Of a DNA stretch of 64,000 nt, positions 36,673 through 45,904 are shown piece after piece. The stretch spans positions 1-64,000 of the forward strand of contig NZ_SUNH01000001.1 of the NCBI RefSeq assembly GCF_005048265.1. The letters are read 5' to 3'. This DNA is from Paracoccus hibiscisoli. GTDB lineage: Bacteria; Pseudomonadota; Alphaproteobacteria; Rhodobacterales; Rhodobacteraceae. Under the pieces are notes generated by a model. The model saw only the letters and a list, made by a program, of their open reading frames with translations. It was not told the origin of the DNA and did not search any database. Within the stretch, counting starts at the first letter, position 1, and each line of letters opens with the position of its first letter. A program made the translations under genes and the position numbers.

Positions 36673-37148
36673 GGGACGATCCGTACCGAGGGGATGGTGA
36701 TTTCCTGCAGGTTGATGCCCGCGCCTTCGCGGTCCACGACCAGGAAATCGGCGGCGCGGTCCAGGGGCGTCAGCACGCCGTGCCAGACATTCGCGTTCAG
36801 GTTCACGCCGGTCCCGGCGGGCACCAGAAAGGCGCGCAGGGGGCCGGGCTGTCCGTCCCGGTCCGGGGCCACGACGGACAGCCAGGGGTCGGCGCCCAGG
36901 GGCATGAAGGCCTGCGAGCCCAGGGGATGACGCTCCAGCAGGGTGCAGTCATAGGGCAGGCTGACGGGGTCGCTGCGGAAGATGCTGATGATCGCCTCTC
37001 CGCCGCCGCGTTCGACGGTGGCCAGGGCGTGGTGACGCTCGCAGCGGCCCGCATTGATCATGCGGTCGGGCGTGGCGCGGGGGGTCAGCACCTGGCCGAA
37101 GGGGGCGAAGGCTGCGGCGGTCAGGGGTTCGATGCGGATCTGGGTCAT
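36669..37148 (-). CDS. allA: Ureidoglycolate lyase
   Basis: Splits ureidoglycolate into glyoxylate and urea, a late step in purine/allantoin use. 159 aa, a cupin-like fold. Motifs seen: IRIEPLTAAAFAPFGQV, ISIFRSDPVSLPYDCTLLERHPLGSQAFMPL, FLVPAGTGVNLNANVWHGVL. Its neighbours are unrelated to purines. The gene overlaps rnhB (ATGA), so rnhB translation may depend on it. Confidence 0.93.
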   Translation of the reverse strand: MTQIRIEPLTAAAFAPFGQVLTPRATPDRMINAGRCERHHALATVERGGGEAIISIFRSDPVSLPYDCTLLERHPLGSQAFMPLGADPWLSVVAPDRDGQPGPLRAFLVPAGTGVNLNANVWHGVLTPLDRAADFLVVDREGAGINLQEITIPSVRIVP

Positions 37149-37158
37149 GGCCCGGCTT

Positions 37159-38859
37159 TTAGCGCAGCGCCGCCAGCCCGTCGAGGATCAGCCGGTGCAG
37201 CGCCCTGCGCGCGGCGGGGTCGCGCAGATTGGCGGCCTCACGGCGGGCGGCGCGGGACATGGCCTGGCATTCGGCCGGATGGGCGCGGGCCCAGGCCAGC
37301 TTGTCGCGCAGGTCGGTCAGGTGCCGGGCAACAGGGATGTAATGGACCCAAGGCCGGAAGCGGCCGGAATAGAACACCTGCCAGCCGTCCTCCTCGGCCA
37401 GAAGGACGCCGTTATGGTCCAGCCCCGAGATGAAGTTCGAACCGTGGTCATAGCCGGTCATGCACAGCTGATAGCGATAGGCGCGAAAGTCGCGCGGCCC
37501 CATGCGCGGGCGGCAATAGGGCGCGATCAGCGGGTCATCGGCGAAATGGCGGAAGGCATGGGCCAGCACGATGCCTGCGTCGATGTCGGGGTCGTCCTGA
37601 TGCGCGCGCAGGAAGGCCATGCGGTTGGTGCGGCACAGCCCCGCCCATGCGGCGTCGCGGTCGGCGGGGGTGGCGGCCTCGGCCAGGCGGGCCAGCCAGA
37701 CATGGCTGGCGGCGCCGGGCTTGACGCCGTCGCGCATTTCGGAGCCGGAGATCATGCCGCGCCAGACCAGGCGGTCGTGTTTCTCCTCCCACGGGATGTC
37801 GTCGGGCGGCGCCGCCGGGTCGAAGCCCGGCAGGCCCACCGCGTGCTGGTCGGGCAGCGGCCACAGGACCGCGTTCACCGCGCCCGCGCGGCGGTTGTGG
37901 CACAGGACCGGGCGGACCAGCGCGTCGCCCTGGGGGCTGCCGAACCAGCGGCTGTCCTCCATGTCGATCCAGACCGGGTCGCGGCGGTCCAGGGCCAGGA
38001 TGTCGTTGATGACACCCTCGGCCCGGATCAGCTTGAAGGGGCGGCCCTCGCGGGTCAGGGCCATCGCGCGGCCGCCGGGGGGCGTCACCAGGGTCATCTG
38101 GCGCGGCGCGCCCTTGGCGTCGGTCACCGCGCCCCGCCCCGCCAGCGTGCCGTCCCAATGGCAGGCAAAGCCCGACAGGCCGTCAGGCCCGCCCGCCGCA
38201 TCGGGGTCCAGACCCGCCAGGCAAAAGCGCGCGACATCGGCGGCCCAATCCTCGGGCGCGGTCGGGGTGTCGGGCAGATCGGCCAGCGCCCCCAGCCCAG
38301 CCATCGGGTCGGGCAGCGGCCAGCGCCTGCGCGGCAGGACCGGCAGGGCCAGGTCGGGCGCCAACCGGGCGGCCAGATCGGCGGGGGTGGTGGCGGACAG
38401 GTCCAGCGTGATCAACCGCGGATCGCCTGCGAACAGCGCCCGCATCGCGGCCAGGTGGTCCTCCAGATCGGCCTGCCAGCGGGGCGGCAGGGCGGCGGCG
38501 GGGTGCCCGCCCGCAGCCCGCGCGGGCGTTGCCGCGCGCCACAGCGCCCAGGCATCGGGCGGCGGCACGGTCAGCAGAAAGCGCGCCTCGGGCAGACGCT
38601 CGCGCAGGAAGGCGGCGCAGCGCCAGGCCTCCAGCGGGGGGCGCCAATGGGGCTTGTGGCGATAGAGGCCCGCGACCAGCCGCGCCTTGGGCCAGTCGCG
38701 CAGGGGGCGCGTGCCCTGCCCCATCGCATAGAGGATGTCGGCGGCCAGGCGCCCGCCCTCGTGACAGGCGACGGCGTGACCATTGGCGCGAAACAGCGCC
38801 GCCAGCGCGTCATCGGCGGGGCTCTCGGGGCCGATATGGATCAGCGGGCCTGCCGTCAC
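37159..38859 (-). CDS. Glycosyltransferase family 90 (CAP10-like) protein with sulfotransferase-like N-terminal half
   Basis: 566 aa. The C-terminal half (about 230-566) resembles GT90/CAP10 proteins: KHDRLVWRGMISGSEMRDG, RYQLCMTGYDHGSNFISGL, and YSGRFRPWVHYIPVARHLTDL. The N-terminal half reads like a sulfotransferase fold: LIHIGPESPADDALAALFRANGHAV at the expected nucleotide loop, RFLLTVPPPDAWALWR, and LFAGDPRLITLDLS. However, the phosphate-binding PKxGTT signature is replaced by PESPADD, so sulfate transfer is unlikely. The start is GTG at 38859, overlapping the MFS stop (GTGA), so it is coupled to that gene. Probably modifies a cell-surface sugar; inference. Confidence 0.78.
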   Translation of the reverse strand: MTAGPLIHIGPESPADDALAALFRANGHAVACHEGGRLAADILYAMGQGTRPLRDWPKARLVAGLYRHKPHWRPPLEAWRCAAFLRERLPEARFLLTVPPPDAWALWRAATPARAAGGHPAAALPPRWQADLEDHLAAMRALFAGDPRLITLDLSATTPADLAARLAPDLALPVLPRRRWPLPDPMAGLGALADLPDTPTAPEDWAADVARFCLAGLDPDAAGGPDGLSGFACHWDGTLAGRGAVTDAKGAPRQMTLVTPPGGRAMALTREGRPFKLIRAEGVINDILALDRRDPVWIDMEDSRWFGSPQGDALVRPVLCHNRRAGAVNAVLWPLPDQHAVGLPGFDPAAPPDDIPWEEKHDRLVWRGMISGSEMRDGVKPGAASHVWLARLAEAATPADRDAAWAGLCRTNRMAFLRAHQDDPDIDAGIVLAHAFRHFADDPLIAPYCRPRMGPRDFRAYRYQLCMTGYDHGSNFISGLDHNGVLLAEEDGWQVFYSGRFRPWVHYIPVARHLTDLRDKLAWARAHPAECQAMSRAARREAANLRDPAARRALHRLILDGLAALR

Positions 38860-40064
38860 GCAAGCGCCCGGCGCGGCAGCAGGATCGTCAGAAGCCCCAG
38901 CACCGGCAGCACCGAGCAGAGCAGGAACACCGACCGGATGCCCTGCGCATCGGCCAGCACCCCAAGCGCCGCCGCCGAGATGCCGCCCATGCCGAAGGAA
39001 AAGCCGAAGAACAGCCCCGCGATCATGCCGGTGCGCCCCGGCACCAGCTCTTGTGCAAAGACCACGATGGCGGGAAAGGCCGAGGCCAGGATCACCCCGA
39101 TGGCCACCGCCAGCACGCCCGTCGGCACCAGCCCCACATGCGGCAGCGCCAGCGTCAGCGGCAGCACGCCCAGGATCGACACCCAGATCACCGTCAGCGG
39201 CCCGACCCGGTCGCCGATCACCCCGCCCAGCATCACCCCGGCGGCCATGCCCAGCAGGAACAGGAACAGCATGATCTGCGCGCCCTGGGTGGTCAGGCCG
39301 AACTTGTCGATGGTGAAGAAGGTGAAATAGCTGCTGATCGACGCGGTATAGATGTTCTTGGTAAAGACCAGCACCGCCAGCACCGCGATGGCGCGGATCA
39401 CCACCGCGCGCGGCAGGCGCAGGGTCCGGTCGGGGGTGGCGGCCGAGGCGCGGCGGCGATCCTCGGCCCAGCTGCCCACGCGCCACAGGATCGCCACGCC
39501 CAGGGCGGCGGCCACCGCGAACCAGGCCACCGCCGGACGCCCAAGCGGCACCACGATGAACGCTGCCAGCAGCGGCCCCATCGCCTGCCCGCCATTGCCG
39601 CCCAGCTGGAACAGCGACTGCGCCGTGCCGAACCGCCCCCCCGAGGCCAGCCGCGCCACGCGCGAGCTTTCCGGATGGAACACCGCCGAGCCGATGCCGA
39701 TCAGCATCGCCCCCGCCAAGAGCCAGCCATAGCTGTCCGCCAGCCCCAGCATCAGCACGCCGGTCAGCGTCGACATCATCCCGAAGGGCAGAGAGCGGGG
39801 CTGGGGATGGCGGTCGGTCGCCATGCCGATCAGCGGCTGCAAGAGCGACGCGGTGACCTGAAAGGCCAGCGTCATCACCCCGATCTGAGTATAGGACAGC
39901 GAGAATTCGACCTGCAGCAGCGGATAGATCGCGGCCAGCATCGACTGCATCACGTCATTGACCATGTGGCACAGGCTGATCGCCATCAGCACGCCCCAGG
40001 AGGTCAGCCGGGCCGCACCTGCCGCCGGTGCCACGGTCGCCGCGGGGAAAATCTGGGGACGCAT
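38856..40064 (-). CDS. MFS transporter, fosmidomycin-resistance (Fsr) type
   Basis: 402-aa inner-membrane exporter of about 12 helices. Family signs: LCHMVNDVMQSMLAAIYPLLQVEFSLSYTQIG in helix 1, GIGSAVFHPESSRVARLASGGR, and SLFQLGGNGGQAMGPLLAA. These match Fsr-like transporters. The true substrate is unknown. The start at 40064 begins MRPQIF. The gene is divergent from a GntR/UTRA regulator, which probably controls it, and is coupled to the GT90 gene by a four-base overlap. Confidence 0.88.
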   Translation of the reverse strand: MRPQIFPAATVAPAAGAARLTSWGVLMAISLCHMVNDVMQSMLAAIYPLLQVEFSLSYTQIGVMTLAFQVTASLLQPLIGMATDRHPQPRSLPFGMMSTLTGVLMLGLADSYGWLLAGAMLIGIGSAVFHPESSRVARLASGGRFGTAQSLFQLGGNGGQAMGPLLAAFIVVPLGRPAVAWFAVAAALGVAILWRVGSWAEDRRRASAATPDRTLRLPRAVVIRAIAVLAVLVFTKNIYTASISSYFTFFTIDKFGLTTQGAQIMLFLFLLGMAAGVMLGGVIGDRVGPLTVIWVSILGVLPLTLALPHVGLVPTGVLAVAIGVILASAFPAIVVFAQELVPGRTGMIAGLFFGFSFGMGGISAAALGVLADAQGIRSVFLLCSVLPVLGLLTILLPRRALA

Positions 40065-40192
40065 CGGATACCGCCTTGAGTATTGCACAGCATGCACTTA
40101 CCAGAGATCCCATAAAAGAAAAGCACCCCAAGGGGGCGCGCACCGGCCCCTCCAGAGCCGGAGCGAGCGGTTTTTGACGCCCTAGCCGTTAG

Positions 40193-40202
40193 GATAGCTA
40201 TC
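40193..40202. promoter_or_regulatory. Palindrome GATAGCTATC in the GntR/MFS gap
   Basis: Perfect 10-base palindrome followed by a T-run, in the only AT-rich stretch of the gap between the divergent MFS gene and the GntR-family gene. A candidate operator for that regulator. Confidence 0.4.
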
Positions 40203-40259
40203 TTTTTTGCGCACATCATTTATTAATACGGAGATGGTTCCCGTAAAAAGTGCGTCAAG

Positions 40260-41015
40260 ATGAATAATATTTCACCGGCCCCTGCCCTGTCCTTCCGCTC
40301 CTCCGGAGCAGACGAGGGACGGCGGCGGCTGAACACCTGGCAGGCGATCCGCGCCGATGTGCTAGCGCGCATCCGGTCGGGCGAATGGGCGCCCGGCGCC
40401 CTGATCCCCACCGAACAGGCCCTGTCGGTCGAGATGGGCTGCGCCCGCGCCACCGTGAACCGCGCGCTGCGCGAGCTGGCCGACAGCGGCATCATCCAGC
40501 GCCGCCGCAAGGTCGGCACGCGGGTGTCGGCCACCACATCGCGGCGCACGGTGCTGTCGCTGCCGGTGATCCGGGACGAGGTCGAGGCCTTGGGCGCGCG
40601 CTATGGCTATCAGATGACGGATTGGGTCAGCTGCCTGCCCAGTGCGGCGGCGATGCGCGCGCTGCAGGTGGATGGCGCGCAGATGCTGGTGCTGATCAAG
40701 TCGCGCTATCTGGCCGATGACCGTCCGCATTGCTGCGAGGCGATCTGGCTGAACCCGCAGGCCCTGGACCTGCCCGACCTGCGGGATTTTCACGACGAGC
40801 CGCCGCAGGAATGGCTGGCCCGCACCCTGCCTGTCACGCAGAGCCGGTTCTCGATCCTGGCCGAGGGGGCGACGGGGTCCTGTGCGGTCAATCTGGGCAT
40901 CACCCCCGGCACCCCCGTCATGGTGATCGAGCGGGTGAACACGCTTGGCGGGCTGCCGGTGTCCTTTACCCGGCAGTTCTATCCGCCGATGCACCGCCTG
41001 GTACTGGGCGAATAG
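40260..41015 (+). CDS. GntR family regulator with UTRA domain (HutC/PhnF type)
   Basis: 251 aa. The winged-helix domain (about 25-95) has TWQAIRADVLARIRSGEWAPGALIPTEQALSVEMGCARATVNRALRELADSGIIQRR, a classic GntR HTH. The UTRA ligand domain follows (LVLIKSRYLADDRPHCCEAIWLN, then GTPVMVIERVNTLGGLPVSFTRQFYPP). The opening codons are unusually AT-rich. It is divergent from the Fsr-like MFS gene and likely represses it. Its stop is four bases from the stop of the acyl-CoA ligase gene. Confidence 0.9.
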   Translation: MNNISPAPALSFRSSGADEGRRRLNTWQAIRADVLARIRSGEWAPGALIPTEQALSVEMGCARATVNRALRELADSGIIQRRRKVGTRVSATTSRRTVLSLPVIRDEVEALGARYGYQMTDWVSCLPSAAAMRALQVDGAQMLVLIKSRYLADDRPHCCEAIWLNPQALDLPDLRDFHDEPPQEWLARTLPVTQSRFSILAEGATGSCAVNLGITPGTPVMVIERVNTLGGLPVSFTRQFYPPMHRLVLGE

Positions 41016-41019
41016 GCCG

Positions 41020-42522
41020 TCAGCCGGCCGGGTCCTTCAGCAGATCGGCGAAATGCTGGGTCAGGCGGTGCTTCAGCACCTTGCCCGTGGCGGCCGCGGG
41101 CAGCGGGCCGGTCAGGATGATCCGCGTGGGCCGCTTATAGGCCGACAGCCGTTCGGCGGCATGCTGCGCCAGCGCCTGCGCGGTCACAGCATCCGGCGCG
41201 ACCAGCTGGCAGAAGGCCAGGATATCCTCGTCCCCGCCGTCGCGTGGGCATCCGATTACGGCGGTCTGCAGGACCGCGGGGTGGTCGTTCAGCGCGGCCT
41301 CGACCTCGGGGGGATAGACGTTGAAGCCGCCGCGAATGATCAGCTCCTTGCAGCGGCCGACGATGTGCAGGCGCCCCTGCGCGTCGATGCGGCCCAGATC
41401 GCCGGTGCGCATCCAGCCATCCCGCAGCACCTGCGCCGTGGCCGCGTCATTGCGGAAATAGCCGCGCATGATGTGAGGGCCGCGGGTCAGGACCTCTCCG
41501 GTGCCGGGTTCGCGGCCGACCGTCTCGTCCAGGGCGATGTCCACGCCGGGCAGCGGGTGACCGGCCGAGGGGTCGGGATCGCCGATGGCGTTGTTCGTGA
41601 CGGTGACGCCCGCCGTGGTTTCGGTCATGCCATAGCCGTTCTGCAGCGCGATGCCATAAAAGGCCTCGGCCCGGCGCTTCCAGTCGGGGTCCAGGGGCGC
41701 CGCGCCGCTGCTGACATAGCGCAAAGGTCGGGCCAGGCGGTCCAGGCCCTGGCCGCGCGCCTCGGCCATGATGGCGGCGTGCATCTGGGGGACGGCGGGC
41801 AGGACGGTCACGTCCGATTGCAAGGCGGCCAGCGTCTGTGCGGCGGAAAAGCGCGGCTCCAGCCGGATATGCGCGCCCGTGGCCAGCCCCGCGGCGAGCA
41901 TCGAGGTCAGCCCGAACACATGCGTCAGCGGCAGCACGCCCCAGATCACGTCATCCGCCTGCATCCCCCGCAACCGGGCCGAGCTTTCGCCGCCAAAAAT
42001 CAGGTTGCCATGGGTCAGCATCACCCCCTTGGGCGTGCCCGTGGTGCCGGTGGTATAGAGGATCACCGCCGTCATCGCGTCCTGCGGCTCGACCTGTTCG
42101 GGCGCGACATCGAAGGGGCCCGCGACCTGCAGCGCGGCGCCAGCCAGGGTGATGGTGGGCGCATCGCCCGCGTGCAGGCGGGCCGGGTCGCTGACATCGG
42201 ACAGAAAGACCGTCAGGCGCGGTTCGGTATGGGCGGTGATCTTGGCCAGCTCGGGCGCGGTCATGCGCGCGTTCACCGGGACCAGCACCGCGTCCATGCG
42301 GCTGGCCGCCAGCAGCAGAACCGGCACGGGGGCCGCGTTCTCGGCCACCACCAGCAGCCGGTCGCCGGGACGCAGGCCCATCGCCGCCAGGTCCCCCTGC
42401 GCGCGGCGGACCAGATCGTCCAGCGCAGCATAGGTCAGGCTGCGTCCCGACCCGTCGGTCAGGGCGGGACGGTCGGGATGGGCCGCGCGGGCGGCGTCGA
42501 ACAGCTGGTGGATCCGGGTCAT
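41020..42522 (-). CDS. Acyl-CoA synthetase (AMP-forming)
   Basis: 500-aa class I adenylate-forming ligase that activates a carboxylic acid to its CoA thioester. Motifs: [16 protein letters not shown] (P-loop), [33 protein letters not shown], and the catalytic Lys in [11 protein letters not shown] at the end. It is the last gene of the 11-gene minus-strand operon and overlaps the crotonase gene by four bases. In this setting it should activate the acid imported by the TRAP system; it corresponds to PimA in a pim-like pathway. Chain length and substrate cannot be read from sequence. Confidence 0.9.
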   Translation of the reverse strand: MTRIHQLFDAARAAHPDRPALTDGSGRSLTYAALDDLVRRAQGDLAAMGLRPGDRLLVVAENAAPVPVLLLAASRMDAVLVPVNARMTAPELAKITAHTEPRLTVFLSDVSDPARLHAGDAPTITLAGAALQVAGPFDVAPEQVEPQDAMTAVILYTTGTTGTPKGVMLTHGNLIFGGESSARLRGMQADDVIWGVLPLTHVFGLTSMLAAGLATGAHIRLEPRFSAAQTLAALQSDVTVLPAVPQMHAAIMAEARGQGLDRLARPLRYVSSGAAPLDPDWKRRAEAFYGIALQNGYGMTETTAGVTVTNNAIGDPDPSAGHPLPGVDIALDETVGREPGTGEVLTRGPHIMRGYFRNDAATAQVLRDGWMRTGDLGRIDAQGRLHIVGRCKELIIRGGFNVYPPEVEAALNDHPAVLQTAVIGCPRDGGDEDILAFCQLVAPDAVTAQALAQHAAERLSAYKRPTRIILTGPLPAAATGKVLKHRLTQHFADLLKDPAG

Positions 42523-43328
42523 GAGTCCTCGCGTAGGCGGCGGAAATCGGGGGGGCGCTTGGCCAGAAAGGCGGTGATGCCCTCGGCCGCCTCGCGCGAG
42601 GCCAGCGCCGTGGCCATCGCGTCGCGTTCGGCGGTCAGCTGCGCCTCCAGCAGGGCGGCGCGGGCGCCGGTCAGCAGATGCTTGATCGCGGCCTGTGCCT
42701 CGGCGGGGCCTGCGGCCAGGTGGTCGGCCAGGGCCATGGCGGCCATGATCGCCTCTCCGGGGTCGGTCAGCTCATGGATCAGGCCCAGGGCGTGCAGCCG
42801 TTCGGCGCCCACGGGCTGGCCGGTCAGAGCCATGGACGCGGCCATCTGCGGCGGCAGGCAGGCGGTCAGCGCCGCCGTCAGCCCGCCATCGGGCACCAGC
42901 CCGGCATTCACATAGGCCGCCGTAAAGCGCGCGTCGCGGGCCGAGACGATCATGTCGCAGGCCAGGGCCAGCGACAGGCCCGCGCCGGCGGCACCCCCCT
43001 CGACCACGGCGATGACCGGGCGGGGGCAGGCCACGACCGCGCGGATCAGGTCGTTCAGCGCGTCGATGCGGGCGCGGCGCTGATCCTCGGGCATCTGCTG
43101 GGCCTTGATCAGCATGGTCAGATCGCCGCCCGCGCAGAAGAAATCGCCCTCGCCCATGATCAGCACGGCGCCGATGCGGGGGTTGTCGGTGGCCAGCTCC
43201 AGCGCGTGGTGCAGGCCCTTGTAGAAATCGGGCGTCAGCGCGTTGCGGCGGGCGGCGTTGCGGTTTTCCACGACCAGGCGGTCGCCCAGGTCGCTGATTT
43301 CGCAATGCGGATTGGTGAGGTCGGTCAT
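42519..43328 (-). CDS. Enoyl-CoA hydratase/isomerase (crotonase) family protein
   Basis: 269 aa. The oxyanion-hole segments are present: GEGDFFCAGGDLTML and EGGAAGAGLSLALACDMIV. The second acidic site reads AYVNAGLVPDGGLTAAL, where true hydratases have a Glu-containing PEV..G motif; the VPDGG form resembles PaaG-like isomerases, which use Asp. It could therefore move a double bond rather than add water. It overlaps its neighbours at both ends, in the middle of the operon. Confidence 0.88.
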   Translation of the reverse strand: MTDLTNPHCEISDLGDRLVVENRNAARRNALTPDFYKGLHHALELATDNPRIGAVLIMGEGDFFCAGGDLTMLIKAQQMPEDQRRARIDALNDLIRAVVACPRPVIAVVEGGAAGAGLSLALACDMIVSARDARFTAAYVNAGLVPDGGLTAALTACLPPQMAASMALTGQPVGAERLHALGLIHELTDPGEAIMAAMALADHLAAGPAEAQAAIKHLLTGARAALLEAQLTAERDAMATALASREAAEGITAFLAKRPPDFRRLREDS

Positions 43329-43723
43329 GGGGCGGCCCTTGTCTTGCGGAAGACGCCGGTCGCGGTCGCGATCAGCGTGCCGTCCTCATGCCGCAAGGCG
43401 CCCTCGATGAACAGGGTCGCGCGCCCGCCGCCGGTGACGCGGCCGGTGGCGGTGACGCGCCCCGGATGGCCTGGCGCCAGATAGTTCACCGTCAGCGCCA
43501 GCGTGGTGAAGGGATGCCGGCCCGTGGCATCGACCGTCAGGCTACCGGTGGCGCCCATCGCGCTGTCCAGAAGGGTCGCGGCCAGCCCGCCATGCAGGAT
43601 GCCCTGCCGGTTCAGGTGGCGGTCGTCCAGATCCAGCCAGCAGACCGCCCCCGCCCTGTCGCCCACGTCCAGGACATAGCCGATCAGGGACTGGGTGCCG
43701 GTTTCCCCGTGGATCAGGGTCAT
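43325..43723 (-). CDS. PaaI-type hotdog thioesterase
   Basis: 132-aa hotdog-fold acyl-CoA thioesterase. The signature is NRQGILHGGLAATLLDSAMGATGS (HGG motif with the Asp two turns later), then TTLALTVNYLAPGHPGRVTATGRVTGGGRATLFIEG. It may free CoA from dead-end thioesters in this pathway, as PaaI does in phenylacetate breakdown. It overlaps both neighbours by four bases. Confidence 0.9.
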   Translation of the reverse strand: MTLIHGETGTQSLIGYVLDVGDRAGAVCWLDLDDRHLNRQGILHGGLAATLLDSAMGATGSLTVDATGRHPFTTLALTVNYLAPGHPGRVTATGRVTGGGRATLFIEGALRHEDGTLIATATGVFRKTRAAP

Positions 43724-44718
43724 GCGAAGGCGGGCTCGCCGCGCGCGAACCGCTCCAGGTGGAAATCCGCGTCGCCCATCGCGGTGTCGGCGGCCAGCAG
43801 GCGGCGGATCATGCCGCCAAGCGCATATTCCTCGGTCATGCCGATGCCGCCATGCAGCTGAACCGATTCCTCGGCGACCAGTCGTGCGGTGCGGCCCACG
43901 GTGACCTTGCAGGCCTGCAGGTGGCGGTCGCGCAGCGCCGGTTCCGCGTCCAGATGCGCCGCCAGGTTGGTCACGGCAGAGCGCGCCTGCTCGACCTCGA
44001 CCGCCAGATCGGCGGCGCGATGGGCCAGTGCCTGGAATGCGATCAACGGCTGGCCGAACTGCTTGCGCTGTTTCAGATAGTCCAGCGTCAGGTCCACCGC
44101 CGCCGTGATGCCGCCCAGGGCATAGGCCGCATGGGCCAGCACCCCCCGCGCCAGCGCGCCGTCGAAATCGGACAGCGCCCCAAGGCGGGTGGCGGGCGTG
44201 GCCTCCAGGATCAGGTCCGCGCCGCGCTGATCGTCCAGCAGCGGATAGGGCCGGATGGTCAGGCCAGCCGCGTCCGAGGCCACTGCCCATAGCGCATCGG
44301 CGGTGGTGACGAGGATGGTGTCCGCGGCCTCGGCCCCCGCCACCATCGTCTTGCGCCCGGTCAGGCAGTCGCCATCGGCGGCAATCGCCACGCCGCGATC
44401 ATAGCGGGTGCCCGGCTCGGCATCGGCAAAGGCCAGCGCCGCGCCCTCATCGGCGGGCCGACCGGCGGCGGACAGGGCGGCGGCGGCGATCATCGCGCCG
44501 ATCAGCGGCAGGGACGCCCCGGCGCGGCCCAGTTCCTCAAAGACCAGCGCCACGGCGGCGCCCGATCCGTCGAACCCGCCCTCGGCCTCGGTCAGCAGGG
44601 CCTGGGGCACGCCCAGTTCGGTCAGGGCCGGCATCAGGTCGTCGCCGGCATGGCGGCCCAGCACGCCGCGCAGGCTGTCCTGCAGCATGCGCAGATCGTC
44701 GGAAAGCTGAAAGTTCAT
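43720..44718 (-). CDS. Acyl-CoA dehydrogenase, small (PimD-like) subunit
   Basis: 332-aa FAD-dependent acyl-CoA dehydrogenase fold. The N-terminal helical domain (DDLRMLQDSLRGVLGRHAG, ALLTEAEGGFDGSGAAVALVFEELGRAGA), a reduced beta domain, and the C-terminal helices with LDYLKQRKQFGQPLIAFQALAHRAADL and QLHGGIGMTEEY are all seen. It is shorter than usual and lies directly after a full-length paralogue, the pattern of alpha2beta2 dehydrogenases such as PimC/PimD and the paired steroid enzymes. No canonical catalytic Glu motif is visible. Confidence 0.88.
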   Translation of the reverse strand: MNFQLSDDLRMLQDSLRGVLGRHAGDDLMPALTELGVPQALLTEAEGGFDGSGAAVALVFEELGRAGASLPLIGAMIAAAALSAAGRPADEGAALAFADAEPGTRYDRGVAIAADGDCLTGRKTMVAGAEAADTILVTTADALWAVASDAAGLTIRPYPLLDDQRGADLILEATPATRLGALSDFDGALARGVLAHAAYALGGITAAVDLTLDYLKQRKQFGQPLIAFQALAHRAADLAVEVEQARSAVTNLAAHLDAEPALRDRHLQACKVTVGRTARLVAEESVQLHGGIGMTEEYALGGMIRRLLAADTAMGDADFHLERFARGEPAFA

Positions 44719-44722
44719 GGGC

Positions 44723-45904
44723 TTATCCTTTCGCCAGCGCGCCAGAGATGATGCTGCGCTGGATCTCGTTCGAGCCGCCATAGATCGACAGCTTGCGGTT
44801 GTTCAGCCAGGTGGCAGAGGCGGCCAGCGCGCCGTCCGCGCCGTCCGGGCCTTCATTGCCCTCCAGCGTCAGGGCCATCGCCTGGCCGCCATAGGCGCGG
44901 CGCGTCAGGGCATCCAGGCGCTGGCGGATCTGGGTTCCCTTGATTTTCAGCATGCTGCTCTCGATGCCGGGGGCCTGGCCTTGGGCGGCCGCCGACAGCA
45001 TGCGCAGGTTGGTGGTGGACATGGCCATCAGCTCGATCTCGACGCCCGCCATCTCGGCGGCGAACAGCGGGTCGTCGGACAGCGGCTGGCCGCGATGGCG
45101 CTGCGATTTCGCGACGCGTTTGAGGTTGTCCAGCGCGGCGGTGGCAAAGCCCACGCCCGCGATGTTGGTGCGCTCATGCGTCAGCAGGTATTTCGCATAG
45201 GTCCAGCCGTCGTTTTCGGTGCCCACCAGATTGGCGACCGGCACGCGGACATTGTCGAACCAGACCTCGTTCACCTCGGCCGTGCCGTCCAGCAGCACGA
45301 TGGGGCGCACGGTGACGCCCGGCGTGGTCATGTCGATCAGCAGAAAGCTGATGCCTTCCTGTTTCTTGCCGGTGGCATTGGTGCGCACCAGGCAGAAGAT
45401 CATGTTGGCGTGCTGACCAAGCGTGGTCCAGGTCTTTTGCCCGTTGACGACATAGTGGTCGCCATCGCGCTTGGCCTCGCAGCGCAGGCCCGCCAGATCG
45501 GACCCGGCGCCGGGTTCGGAATAGCCCTGGCACCACCAGTCGTCACCGTTCAGGATGCGCGGCAGCCAATAGTCCTGCTGTTCCTTCCACCCGAATTTCT
45601 GCAGGACCGGTCCCAGCATGGCGATGCCGAAGGGCACGATGCGCGGCGCGTGCGCGCGGGCCGATTCCTCCTCGAAAATGTGGCGCTGGATGGCGGTCCA
45701 GCCCGCGCCGCCGAATTCCTTGGGCCAGTTCCCGGCCAGCCAGCCGCGCGATTGCAGCTTGGCGTGCCAGCCCTCCATCTCGGCCTTGGTCAGGTCGTGA
45801 TGCAGGCGCACCTTGCGCGCCAGCGCCGGATCCAGCTCGGCCTTGAGAAAGGCGCGGATATCGTCGCGGAACGCGATCTCGTCAGCGGTAAAGCTCATGT
45901 CCAT
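44723..45904 (-). CDS. Acyl-CoA dehydrogenase, large (PimC-like) subunit
   Basis: 393 aa. All three domains are present: RGWLAGNWPKEFGGAGWTAIQRHIFEEES, CQGYSEPGAGSDLAGLRCEA (FAD/substrate), GQKTWTTLGQHANMIFCLVRT, LTHERTNIAGVG, and the C-terminal YGGSNEIQRSIISG. Where single-subunit enzymes have YEGT with the catalytic Glu, this has YGGS, so the base must sit elsewhere or in the partner. The start at 45904 has GGAG upstream and shares one base with the thiolase stop. It pairs with the small subunit 4 bases downstream. Confidence 0.9.
   Translation of the reverse strand: MDMSFTADEIAFRDDIRAFLKAELDPALARKVRLHHDLTKAEMEGWHAKLQSRGWLAGNWPKEFGGAGWTAIQRHIFEEESARAHAPRIVPFGIAMLGPVLQKFGWKEQQDYWLPRILNGDDWWCQGYSEPGAGSDLAGLRCEAKRDGDHYVVNGQKTWTTLGQHANMIFCLVRTNATGKKQEGISFLLIDMTTPGVTVRPIVLLDGTAEVNEVWFDNVRVPVANLVGTENDGWTYAKYLLTHERTNIAGVGFATAALDNLKRVAKSQRHRGQPLSDDPLFAAEMAGVEIELMAMSTTNLRMLSAAAQGQAPGIESSMLKIKGTQIRQRLDALTRRAYGGQAMALTLEGNEGPDGADGALAASATWLNNRKLSIYGGSNEIQRSIISGALAKG

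Noticed and set aside
37054..39330. 758-residue open frame on the plus strand
   Set aside because: Antisense to the GT90 and MFS genes, low-complexity translation with no motif.
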